Shown one piece after another: positions 8,901 through 16,326 of a stretch of DNA of 64,000 nt (the first letter of the stretch is position 1; every line of letters begins with the position of its first letter). Source of the stretch: Pedobacter sp. KBW06. GTDB lineage: Bacteria; Bacteroidota; Bacteroidia; Sphingobacteriales; Sphingobacteriaceae. Location: the NCBI RefSeq assembly GCF_003852525.1, contig NZ_QAJL01000005.1:532853-596852 (forward strand), written 5' to 3'. A program made the position numbers and the translations under genes. The notes beneath the pieces are model-generated. The model searched no databases. It was not told the DNA's origin and worked only from the letters and a program-made list of their open reading frames with translations.

Positions 8901-9817
8901 AACAAAGTCCCTTTTTCATCTTCTTTCCAGAAGTCGCGGTTGTAGGCATTCAGGTGTCCCTGATAGAAACCGAATTTTGGGAGCAAGATGGGGTTTCCGG
9001 TCAGCTGATAAAAATCATTTAACAAAGCGGAAGCACCATCGCTGACCATAAAAAATGCATCCAGGTAATCTGAATCATGGGAAAGCTTTACCAGGCCTTT
9101 TTCTTTGGCTCCAAAGTCGTACTTACCTTTTTTGAAGGTATGCCACATCATGCCATAGCCATTTGAAGACCAGTAAAAAGGTGTTGGAGAAGCTACACCT
9201 CCATCCGTCCAGCTGTTCTGGTTTTCTATGGAGATCGCTTTTCCTTTATGCGAAAAACGGCCATTTTGCACACCACCACCATAAAAATATTCCTGAGGCT
9301 GCTCTTTTAAGGTTAGAGTTACCTTTCCTTTTTCAAAATTAATGGGCGCTGCTTCTTCCAGAACAATTGCTTTGGTGGCCTGATTAATCACCTTTAGCAG
9401 GGAAGTGTTTTTATCGATAAGTACCGTAATCTTATCTGTTGAAATGGTAATTTGCTGGTTATCATCACTAAGCTCCAGTTTTGAAACTGCTCTTCTCGGA
9501 TTCTCTACTAATATTTTAGCTTCCGGTTTGGCTTCAGGATCACGGATAAATCCTCCTGAATTGTCCTGAAAGAGTCTGAACATGTTTCCGCCGTAGAAAT
9601 CGAGCGTTAACCGCTGGTTGTCGGAAAACAATAATTCCACGGAAGTAGAATTGATCTTTTTTGCGCTGATCACTTTCTGACTGCGCATCATGGCTTGTTT
9701 TACGATGTTCATTTTTGGCATTGCCGATGCTGGGATATAGGAAACCAGCAATGGGAAGGCAAGCGCAAGCAGAACAGCGTTTTTTGGGTTAGCATCTCCA
9801 AATAATTTTTTCATCAT
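5951..9817 (-). CDS. Large secreted GH31 alpha-glycosidase, multi-modular
   Basis: A 1288-residue secreted glycoside hydrolase of family 31 (alpha-glucosidase/alpha-xylosidase type). After a signal peptide (MMKKLFGDANPKNAVLLALA) come the N-terminal beta domain and the GH31 barrel. The nucleophile is Asp428 in VLKTDVAW and the acid/base is Asp480 in WSGDQTGG. A DUF5110-like beta domain is followed by an FN3 module (about 880-965), a discoidin/F5-8C-like module (about 970-1110), a dockerin-like pair of calcium loops (GDINNDRLIDMNDF and GDINKNDRIDAYDI, about 1115-1175) and a C-terminal cohesin-like module (about 1185-1288). The reading frame opens at 9880; I prefer ATG 9817 because the extra 21 residues precede a normal signal peptide. 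Specific sugar is not predictable. It has no SusCD on its own strand. Confidence 0.92.
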   Translation of the reverse strand: MMKKLFGDANPKNAVLLALAFPLLVSYIPASAMPKMNIVKQAMMRSQKVISAKKINSTSVELLFSDNQRLTLDFYGGNMFRLFQDNSGGFIRDPEAKPEAKILVENPRRAVSKLELSDDNQQITISTDKITVLIDKNTSLLKVINQATKAIVLEEAAPINFEKGKVTLTLKEQPQEYFYGGGVQNGRFSHKGKAISIENQNSWTDGGVASPTPFYWSSNGYGMMWHTFKKGKYDFGAKEKGLVKLSHDSDYLDAFFMVSDGASALLNDFYQLTGNPILLPKFGFYQGHLNAYNRDFWKEDEKGTLFEDGKRYKEGQKDNGGIKESLNGEKNNYQFSARAVIDRYKKNDMPFGWLLPNDGYGAGYGQTETLDGNIQNLKSLGDYARKNGVEIGLWTQSDLHPKPEVSALLQRDIIKEVRDAGVRVLKTDVAWVGAGYSFGLNGVADVAQIIPYYGNSSRPFIISLDGWAGTQRYAGVWSGDQTGGVWEYIRFHIPTYIGSGLSGQPNITSDMDGIFGGKNPAINARDFQWKTFTPMELNMDGWGANEKYPHALAEPVTSINRNYLKLKSELMPYAYSISKAAVTGLPMIRAMFLEYPNAYTQGTATQYQFLYGPSFLVAPIYQATKSDDKGNDIRNGIYLPEGLWIDYFSGERYAGNSILNTFDAPLWKLPLFVKSGAIIPMTNPNNNVAEINKSKRIYELYPAGKTTFTEYDDDGVTEAYKLGKGTSSLIESDQEKNKVTVTIHPAKGDFDGFVKDKATELRINVTEKPKKLSAKIGNDKIRLTEVNTIDEFQKQENVYFYEAKPSLNKYATKGTEFEKVIITKNPQLLVKLASTDIALNEVSVVVEGFKFEPADQHRISSGTLTAPANARITEKNTEAYTLKPTWNKVDHADFYEIDFNGMHYTTIKDTTLLFDGLLAETPYSFKLRAVNKDGFSDWTELKATTKSNPLEFAISGIVAETTAENQEESEIDKLFDYDEGNMWHTKWGVKSVPFDIIMDLKSINQLDKFHYLPRRGRGNGILLKGKVFYSNNKENWTEAGSFEWKNAEDVKIFNFANHPTARFIKIAVADGVGGFGSGRELYVFKVPGTESYLPGDINNDRLIDMNDFTSYTNYTGLKKGDADFEGYISNGDINKNDRIDAYDISVVATQLNGGAEAAKTEKVSGKIEISTAKPGYNKDEIVEIKVKGVNLKSVNALSFSLPYLSADYEFIGVQNLSVKQMENLTNDRLHTNGEKVLYPTFVNIGNKETLNGSTELFVLKLKAKRKLNFSLKAIEGILVDKNLNTVKF

Positions 9818-10040
9818 TCTTAGAATAGGTTTTTCTGAGATTTCATGCTGACAGATACCTGTTGGCATTCTATTGGTCATCCCAGGTGTTTGTGTGTTGT
9901 AGCTGCCGAATATAGGAATTATGGGTATAAATCTATCTCAGGTGCCCATGCTACAGACCGATCTGCAGGCATAAATTCGTTGTTTTGCCTCCCAGAGTGA
10001 TTTATTCCAAAGGTGATCGGCTTTGGAGCAGTAAAATATT

Positions 10041-10202
10041 TTAAGCAAAAAGCCGAATTTCGGCCTCTAGAGCCTCAAAAAGGGTGTTTAGCTCCCGTGC
10101 CTTCTTCATGCAAACGGTTGCGTAAATATTGTCAGTTTGAGCCTGAAAAATAGCTGAGACGAGCCACTTATTCTCCAGCCCAAAAGAGCTGATTTTAGGC
10201 CT
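10041..10202 (-). pseudogene. Possible coding remnant
   Basis: An open stretch of 53 codons on the minus strand between in-frame stops reads like protein (it includes NKWLVSAIFQAQTDNIYATV and KARELNTLFEALEAEIRLFA). It lacks a plausible start and a recognisable family. It could be the decayed 3' end of a former gene, or chance. I saw no transposase motif. Confidence 0.25.
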
Positions 10203-10571
10203 TTATCGATACATGGAGGGCAAAATCAAGGTTAACAGAACTTTTTATTTCATTAATGTAAAATGGAGGAGGAATTGCTCAGATTAAAAAACCGGCTAAA
10301 AAATCAATCGTTTGCGCAGAAATCATACTTAATCTATCTGAGTCCGCTTAGGTACTCGTCCATGCCCCGGTTATTAACCCCTCTATTCTACTATCCATTT
10401 GTTCCAAAAAAAATGCTTTGACTGTTTTTTATGAAACAATAACCAATCAATCTTCAGGAATTTAAACTTACTATCCCCCCTCCCAGCCCTAAAATAAGCG
10501 ATTAATCAGCTCTTTTGACAATTCCCTGATAGAATTCATTTAAAGTCTATCGATTTAGTAGTGTTTTTATC

Positions 10572-10579
10572 TATATTTG
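10572..10579 (+). promoter_or_regulatory. Promoter -7 box for the SusCD operon leader
   Basis: TATATTTG matches TAnnTTTG exactly and is followed by GCAGCC, as is common around Bacteroidota start sites. It places transcription start near 10586, giving a leader of roughly 265 nt before susC and about 30 nt before the upstream ORF at 10618. The -33 box is weak. The region from 9881 to here otherwise shows only the possible coding remnant. Confidence 0.5.
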
Positions 10580-10617
10580 CAGCCGTAACGCGTAATCCGT
10601 ATAAGTAAAGACACATT

Positions 10618-10719
10618 ATGAACAATTTTCTACTTTATCTCTATCAAGTTGCTGACTTCACAGCAAGCTTAATTCTTAACCGTAAGCCGGCACTCCGAAT
10701 GTGTTGTTGCATGGCCTAA
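10618..10719 (+). CDS. Short upstream ORF (33 aa) ending in a Cys-Cys-Cys run
   Basis: The ATG at 10618 opens 33 codons ending ...RKPALRMCCCMA and a TAA at 10717. It sits just after the predicted start site and 132 bp before the SusC start. Three consecutive cysteine codons (TGT TGT TGC) flanked by methionines near the end are what a ribosome-stalling leader peptide would look like. Two stem-loops follow before the structural gene. No signal peptide or domain is visible. Its expression is inferred from position and composition only. Confidence 0.5.
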   Translation: MNNFLLYLYQVADFTASLILNRKPALRMCCCMA

Positions 10720-10753
10720 TCCTACATTAATCTAATTTATTAACAAGTCCATC

Positions 10754-10811
10754 CAGCCTTTTATCAGGCTGAGGGAGACTATTGCCTAAAATTTTCCATA
10801 CGGGAAGTTTT
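10754..10811 (+). promoter_or_regulatory. Leader stem-loops upstream of SusC (candidate attenuator)
   Basis: CAGCC (10754-10758) pairs with GGCTG (10767-10771) around an 8-nt loop. AAAATTTTCC (10788-10797) can pair, with G-U pairs, with GGGAAGTTTT (10802-10811). They lie between the upstream ORF and the susC start, as expected for leader-controlled regulation. No clear terminator U-run follows, so the mechanism is open. Confidence 0.35.
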
Positions 10812-10851
10812 CAGGGAAACAACAATCATTAATTAACGAACAAATTTTCTG

Positions 10852-13800
10852 ATGAAAACAAGATTATCTATTTTATTTCTTTTGTTCTTCATTCAATTTA
10901 CAAAAGCCCAGGACGTATATCAGGTCACAGGTAAAGTAATTGAAAAAGGAACCAAACTTCCCCTCCCAGGGGTCAGCATCCTGATCAAAGGATCTAAATC
11001 CGGGACTACATCCGATCAGTCGGGTAATTTTAAATTAAAGCTCAATAATCCAAAGGAAACACTGACGTTTTCATTTCTGGGTTTTGCCAGTCAGGACGTC
11101 ATTGCTACAGCTGGTGAAAGCCTGAATATAGTACTGACCGACGCTTCAAATGAACTGGATGAAGTGGTGGTAGTGGCTTATGGTACCGCAAAAAGAAGGG
11201 ACATTACCGGATCTGTATCAAGAATTGGTGGGGATCAGCTTCAAAACAGGCAGGTATCTAATATTACTAAAGCTTTACAAGGTCTGGCACCAGGAGTTCA
11301 GGCGGTATCCGCCAGCGGACAACCCGGAACTTCGGCCACGATCCGGATCCGCGGAATCGGTTCCATTAATGCTTCCAGTGCTCCTTTATATGTGGTAGAT
11401 GGAAACCCTTTTTCCGGCGACTTAAGCTCGATCAATCCGAGCGACATAGAATCGATCAGTGTGTTGAAGGATGCTGCTTCCAGTGCATTGTATGGCTCCA
11501 GAGGTGCGAATGGTGTAATTATCATCACTACGAAAACAGGAAAAAAAGGTGGAGACACACAAATCAATGCCAGTATTAGTCAGGGGGTGTCTAAGCGTGC
11601 AGTAAAAGATTACGAGCAGGTAACTACAAATGAGTACTTTGAAAGCTATTGGTTAGCAGCAAAGAATAAATTAAGGGTCTCAAATCCGACTTTCACAGAG
11701 GATGCACTGGGACTTGCAGCAGGCCGGCAGCTGATTACCGATCTGGGCATCAACCCTTATGGTTCTAATTATCCTAACCCGGTAGGCTTAGATGGAAAGA
11801 TTGTTCCTGGAGCAACTCCTTTATGGAACGATGACTGGGGGAAAGCTACCCAGCAGACGGCGAGAAGAACCCAGGCAGATCTCAGCTTTAACGGAGGCTC
11901 CGAGAAAAGTCAGTATTACATCTCCGGAGGATACCTTAATGATAAAGGGATTGCACTGGCTTCAGGATTTCAACGTTACAATGCAAGAATCAACCTGACT
12001 ACGCAGGCAAAAAAATGGCTTACCGCAGGGTTAAATGTTTCGGGCGCAAACTCATTGCAGGATTATCCAACTTCCGAAGACAGCAATACCGCTAACGTTA
12101 TTCAGTATTCAAGAGCGATTCCAAGCTTCTACCCTATTTTTGAACGCAATCCTGACGGATCCTTTAAGCTTGATGGAAATGGAAATAAAGTACCTGATTT
12201 TGGTGCTTACCGCCCTGCCTCGGCCATTCCAAGAAGTAACCTTCCGGCAACAGTAGGCCTGGATAAATCTCAAATCATGAAGGACAATGTTTCGGCAAGG
12301 GCCTTTCTTGAAGCCACCATTATTCCTGAACTTAAACTTAAAACAAGTTATAGTGGTGATTATTTAAACAGCAACATCCATAATTATACGAACCCGCTAT
12401 TGGGAGATGGTGTATCTACCCAGGGTGAGGTATCTAAAAGCAACGCCAGGACTTATTCCTGGACCTGGAACAACATCCTGACTTATGATAAAACCTTCAA
12501 CGACCATCACCTGAATTTATTGGCCGGTCAGGAGCTTTATAAGTTCAATTACAGGATCATTTCCGGTTCAAGACAACGTTTTGTTCTTCCGGGTTTTGAC
12601 GAACCCGATGCCGCGGCACAACTTACGGGTTTCAGTGGAAACTCCATTGATTATACGCTGTTAAGTTTCCTTGGAAGAGCAGAATATGATTATAAGAAAC
12701 GTTATTTCTTTTCAGCATCCCTAAGGTCAGATGGTACTTCAAGGTTCTCTCCTGCACAACGATGGGGTACATTCTGGTCGCTGGGAGCTTCCTGGAAAAT
12801 TTCGGAAGAGGCTTTCCTGAAAGAAACACCATGGTTGAGCACATTGACCCTAAGAAGCAGTTATGGTGCACAGGGTAATGACAATATCGGAACCTATTAT
12901 GCTTACAAAGGTCTTTACTCTATTAAGAGTAACCTCGGAGAAAATGGATTGGTGACTTCCAGACTGGAAACTCCATCCCTGAAATGGGAATCCAACCTGA
13001 ACCTGAATATTGGTCTTGATTTTGGTTTGTTCAATGACCGCATCAGTGGTACGATAGAATATTTCGACAGAAGGTCTAAGGATTTGCTGTTTAGTCGCCC
13101 TAAAGCGCCATCATTAGGATTTAGCGCTATAGATGATAATATTGGTGCCTTAAAAAATACGGGTATTGAAGTTCAGTTAAACGCAGTTCCTGTACGGACT
13201 ACAGACTTCAGATGGACGATCAGTCTGAATGCTACCCATTATAAAAACACGATCACTGCCCTTCCGCAAAAGGAGATTAAAACTGCCACCAAAATCATGC
13301 GTGTAGGTGGTACGACTTCTGATTTCTTCCTGAGAGAATGGGCTGGTGTGAATCCCGAAAATGGAGATCCGCAGTGGTACAGAACAGACGCTGCCGGAAA
13401 TAAAGTGTTGACCAATGTTTATTCCAGCGCAACTCAATATGTTCAGAAAACCTCTTTGCCGGTTCTTACGGGTGGTATTTCAAATACTTTCAACTATAAG
13501 GAATTTGAGGTTTCTGCCCTATTGTCCTACAGCATTGGCGGGAAGGTCCTTGATGGTGATTATATGGGATTGATGCATGCGGGAAGGTCTATCGGCCGGC
13601 CATGGTCTAAAGAAATTCTTACACACTGGACTCCTGAAAACCGCAATACAGATGTACCGCGATTAATTACCGACGACGCAGGATGGGCACAGGCTTCCAC
13701 AAGATTTTTATACAGTGCAACTTATGCACGTCTTAAAAACCTGACTGTAGGTTACAATTTGCCTAAGTCTTTAGCGAGTAAATGGGGATTGTACAACCTG

Positions 13801-13941
13801 AAGCTGACGCTAACGGGAGAAAACCTGCTTACTTTTTATGGACACCAGGGAATGGATCCGGAGCAAACGATCGAAGGAACAACCTATTTCAGGTATCCTT
13901 CTATGAAGACCTTCTCTGCAGGACTTAACCTTACTTTCTAA
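10852..13941 (+). CDS. SusC/RagA family TonB-linked outer membrane protein
   Basis: A 1029-residue outer-membrane nutrient importer. The signal peptide is MKTRLSILFLLFFIQFTKAQ. A carboxypeptidase-regulatory-like domain (about 25-100) is followed by the SusC TonB-box region (ELDEVVVVAYGTAKRRDITG, about 102-121), the plug (about 115-230, with IRIRGIGSINASSAPLYVVD) and a 22-strand-type barrel ending in SAGLNLTF with the terminal aromatic expected for barrel insertion. No STN domain is present, so control through an adjacent sigma/FecR is not indicated; control probably acts through the long leader described upstream. It forms the outer-membrane complex with the SusD protein that starts 15 bp after its stop. 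The substrate is unknown and no glycosidase is in the same transcription unit. Confidence 0.95.
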   Translation: MKTRLSILFLLFFIQFTKAQDVYQVTGKVIEKGTKLPLPGVSILIKGSKSGTTSDQSGNFKLKLNNPKETLTFSFLGFASQDVIATAGESLNIVLTDASNELDEVVVVAYGTAKRRDITGSVSRIGGDQLQNRQVSNITKALQGLAPGVQAVSASGQPGTSATIRIRGIGSINASSAPLYVVDGNPFSGDLSSINPSDIESISVLKDAASSALYGSRGANGVIIITTKTGKKGGDTQINASISQGVSKRAVKDYEQVTTNEYFESYWLAAKNKLRVSNPTFTEDALGLAAGRQLITDLGINPYGSNYPNPVGLDGKIVPGATPLWNDDWGKATQQTARRTQADLSFNGGSEKSQYYISGGYLNDKGIALASGFQRYNARINLTTQAKKWLTAGLNVSGANSLQDYPTSEDSNTANVIQYSRAIPSFYPIFERNPDGSFKLDGNGNKVPDFGAYRPASAIPRSNLPATVGLDKSQIMKDNVSARAFLEATIIPELKLKTSYSGDYLNSNIHNYTNPLLGDGVSTQGEVSKSNARTYSWTWNNILTYDKTFNDHHLNLLAGQELYKFNYRIISGSRQRFVLPGFDEPDAAAQLTGFSGNSIDYTLLSFLGRAEYDYKKRYFFSASLRSDGTSRFSPAQRWGTFWSLGASWKISEEAFLKETPWLSTLTLRSSYGAQGNDNIGTYYAYKGLYSIKSNLGENGLVTSRLETPSLKWESNLNLNIGLDFGLFNDRISGTIEYFDRRSKDLLFSRPKAPSLGFSAIDDNIGALKNTGIEVQLNAVPVRTTDFRWTISLNATHYKNTITALPQKEIKTATKIMRVGGTTSDFFLREWAGVNPENGDPQWYRTDAAGNKVLTNVYSSATQYVQKTSLPVLTGGISNTFNYKEFEVSALLSYSIGGKVLDGDYMGLMHAGRSIGRPWSKEILTHWTPENRNTDVPRLITDDAGWAQASTRFLYSATYARLKNLTVGYNLPKSLASKWGLYNLKLTLTGENLLTFYGHQGMDPEQTIEGTTYFRYPSMKTFSAGLNLTF

Positions 13942-13956
13942 TTTAATCTTACGACA

Positions 13957-15468
13957 ATGAACTTAAAGAAATTCACCTATATCACTGCTGCAGCCTTTCT
14001 GGTACCCTTCCTGGGTTGCAAGAAGGACCTGAATACCAGTCCGACAAATGCAGTAGAATCCTCCGTAATTTATGCCAACACGGCAAACATTGAGACGGTT
14101 CTGAATGGCACATGGGCCTACATGCACGAAACTTTTTTCACTTATGCAAATCCAGGCTATTCCACGATCCTGAGAATGAGTGATGCCATGGGCGATGATG
14201 TGGCCATTATTCAAAATAAATATGGATATGCAGACTCCTATAATTTTACTCAGGCCTCGAACACGAGCCGTCTGAGCGCGATATGGACCATCCTGTACAA
14301 AGTGATCGACAATTGCAATAACATCATCACCAAAATTGATGCAGCATCCGGATCTGATGCCGACAAAGCAAGGATCAAAGGACAAGCCATGGCTTTAAGG
14401 GCGAATAGTTATTTGAACCTGGTTACTTATTATCAGTTCAATTACCAGGTCAATCCCCTGGCAAAAGGAGTTCCGCTTTATACAGAACCGACCACTCCTG
14501 CTACAGTTCCCAAAGCAAAATCAACGTTGGAAGAGATCTATAAACTGATCGTATCGGATTTAACTCAGGCGGCACAAGCCCTACCGAGTTACAATCGCCC
14601 GAATACGACAAAATACAAAATCAATATCGATGTTGTACATGGTTTGCTGGCCAGAACTTATCTGAACATGGGCAAATGGGATCTTGCCGCTCAAGAGGCG
14701 CTGGAAGCTAAGAAAAACTATAATTACATGTCTGCGGCTGAATATGCCAATGGATTTAATGACCTTAAAAACAGTGAATGGATCTGGGGTCAGGGACAAC
14801 AGGCAGATCAAAGTAATGCCAGTTATACTTTTCATTATCTTGATGTAGCGACGAGTGCAGCTTATTATTACAGCTTTATGGCTGATCCAAACTTTCTAAA
14901 GCTTTTTGATAACACGGATATCAGGACTAAATTGTTCTTATGGGATGGTTTACCAGGAAGAGAAGGTTACCTGCGCTATCAGAAATTCAAGTTCCGCCCT
15001 GATGTAACGGGTGATATTGTTCTGATGAGGTCGGCAGAAATGACGCTGATCGCAGCAGAGGGTTACGCCAGAAATGGCGATCTTTCCAGAGCAGCATTAA
15101 TTCTGAATGAATTACTCAGCGCGAGACAAGCGAGTCCGTTTGTATTGGGTTCGAAATCTAAAGAAGAAGTGATTGCCACCATTCTGATAGAAAGAAGAAA
15201 AGAATTATGGGGAGAAGGTTTCTCTTTATCAGACATCCTGAGAACGCAATCTGCAGTAGTCAGACTTCCTGCACTGGGTGCAGATGGACAACCACTAAAA
15301 GTGACGGTGATTGGTCCTGACGGGAAAGCTAAAGAAGTATTGGCGAAACAGCATACTACGCTTAAGTTTGCTGATAAAGATAAACCGAACTTTGTACCGA
15401 ATAGTCCATATTACCTGATCCCTTTGCCACAGGCAGAATTAGATAATAATCCTAATATTAATAATTAG
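13957..15468 (+). CDS. SusD/RagB family nutrient-binding lipoprotein
   Basis: A 503-residue surface lipoprotein that caps the SusC transporter and binds its substrate. The N-terminus has a lipoprotein signal with lipobox FLGC, with the acylated Cys near residue 21. The SusD N-terminal helical repeat region follows (GQAMALRANSYLNLVTYYQF is the typical TPR-like helix). The C-terminal SusD/RagB domain includes IERRKELWGEGFSLSDILR and ends in the family-typical PLPQAELDNNPNINN. It is co-transcribed with SusC. A hairpin element 33 bp after the stop probably ends the transcript. Substrate is not deducible. Confidence 0.95.
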   Translation: MNLKKFTYITAAAFLVPFLGCKKDLNTSPTNAVESSVIYANTANIETVLNGTWAYMHETFFTYANPGYSTILRMSDAMGDDVAIIQNKYGYADSYNFTQASNTSRLSAIWTILYKVIDNCNNIITKIDAASGSDADKARIKGQAMALRANSYLNLVTYYQFNYQVNPLAKGVPLYTEPTTPATVPKAKSTLEEIYKLIVSDLTQAAQALPSYNRPNTTKYKINIDVVHGLLARTYLNMGKWDLAAQEALEAKKNYNYMSAAEYANGFNDLKNSEWIWGQGQQADQSNASYTFHYLDVATSAAYYYSFMADPNFLKLFDNTDIRTKLFLWDGLPGREGYLRYQKFKFRPDVTGDIVLMRSAEMTLIAAEGYARNGDLSRAALILNELLSARQASPFVLGSKSKEEVIATILIERRKELWGEGFSLSDILRTQSAVVRLPALGADGQPLKVTVIGPDGKAKEVLAKQHTTLKFADKDKPNFVPNSPYYLIPLPQAELDNNPNINN

Positions 15469-15501
15469 AATGGAGCGCTGGTTTTAATATTGCTCTTATT
15501 T

Positions 15502-15589
15502 AAAAAAGATCCCTGACTCTTCAAAGGCTGGAATCTTTGCCCTGAAGGGGGCAAATTTCCTAGGCCTTTTCTGAGCAGGGATCTTTTTT
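15502..15589 (+). repeat. 3' hairpin element, copy B
   Basis: Perfect 14-bp outer arms AAAAAAGATCCCTG and CAGGGATCTTTTTT enclose a middle stem AAAGGC...GCCTTT and an inner hairpin TTTGCCC-TGAA-GGGGGCAAA. The outer stem plus T-run would act as a rho-independent terminator for susCD. The core is shared with copies at 5761, 16193 and 21120, and its orientation follows the upstream gene. Confidence 0.85.
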
Positions 15590-15689
15590 ATTCAAAATTA
15601 TCACGAAAAATACTGCTCAATAATTTCAAGTAATATCTGATCAATATTATATCTCAATTCAGATGAGCTTGGCTTATGCAGCTTTAAAT

Positions 15690-16075
15690 CGAAGTAAACT
15701 GGGCGTGTCAAGATATATTAGATGGGTTCATAAATATTTTAAACTAAAACAAATCGTGTCAGATCAACTCAGATTAAATGAGTTCCGCTTAAATAGCTTT
15801 AAATTAAAGCAAATGTGTCAGATCAACCCAGATCAAATGAGTTCCGCTTAAATAGTTCTAAATTAAAGCAAACGTGTCAGATCAACCTAGATCACCTAAG
15901 TTCCACTTAAATAGTTCTAAATTAAAGCAAACGTGTCAGATCAACCCAGATCAAATGAGTTCCGCTTAAATAGTTCTAAATTAAAGCAAACGTGTCAGGT
16001 CAACCCAGATCAACTGAGTTCCACTTAAATAGCTTTAAGTTAAAAACAAACGCTGTCAGGTCGGCCTAAATGATG
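15690..16075. repeat. 59-bp tandem repeat array (about 6 units)
   Basis: The anchor GTGTC recurs at 15756, 15815, 15874, 15933 and 15992 with an exact 59-bp period, and degenerate copies lie at about 15705 and 16053. Each unit contains two GATCAA direct repeats, TGAGTTCCGCTTAAATAG and CTAAATTAAAGC; the last two form an imperfect palindrome. Central units are nearly identical and edge units diverge. A 62-codon ORF across the array (15663-15851) is a by-product of the repeats. Confidence 0.92.
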
Positions 16076-16192
16076 ATTTTTTTGAGAAATTCAAACAACG
16101 ACAGCCTGTAGAAAGGCTTAGTAAACCTAATCCTGGAGCCTGCCTAAATCTTTAATCTCCAAAAAAGCTAAACACTTTTCTATGAAAACTAT

Positions 16193-16296
16193 GAGGGGCC
16201 ATCCAGGAAAAAGATGCGTTCTAAGAAAAGGCATAGGAAGATTTGCCCCCTTCAGGGCAAACATTCCAGCCTTTGAATAGTAATGCTTCTTTTTCA
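16193..16296 (-). repeat. 3' hairpin element, copy C
   Basis: A 104-bp block that matches copy D at 21120-21223 at 100 of 104 positions. On the minus strand it reads as the same nested hairpin core (TTTGCCC-TGAA-GGGGGCAAA inside AAAGGC...GCCTTT), with outer AAAAAG-rich and CTTTTT-rich arms. It begins 30 bp after the pmbA stop and probably acts as its terminator. Confidence 0.85.
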
Positions 16297-16326
16297 GTTC
16301 AATCTTTTAAACAAACAAATAAAAAA

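Noticed and set aside
9818..9880. Upstream start for the GH31 gene
   Set aside because: It would put 21 polar residues before a normal signal peptide. The ATG at 9817 is simpler, though the longer form cannot be excluded.
15663..15851. 62-codon open frame
   Set aside because: It runs through the edge of the 59-bp tandem array, and its repetitive translation (FKLKQ, SFKLKQ) reflects the DNA repeat.
15690..16075. CRISPR array
   Set aside because: The units are contiguous 59-bp tandem copies without unique spacers, and no cas genes are present.
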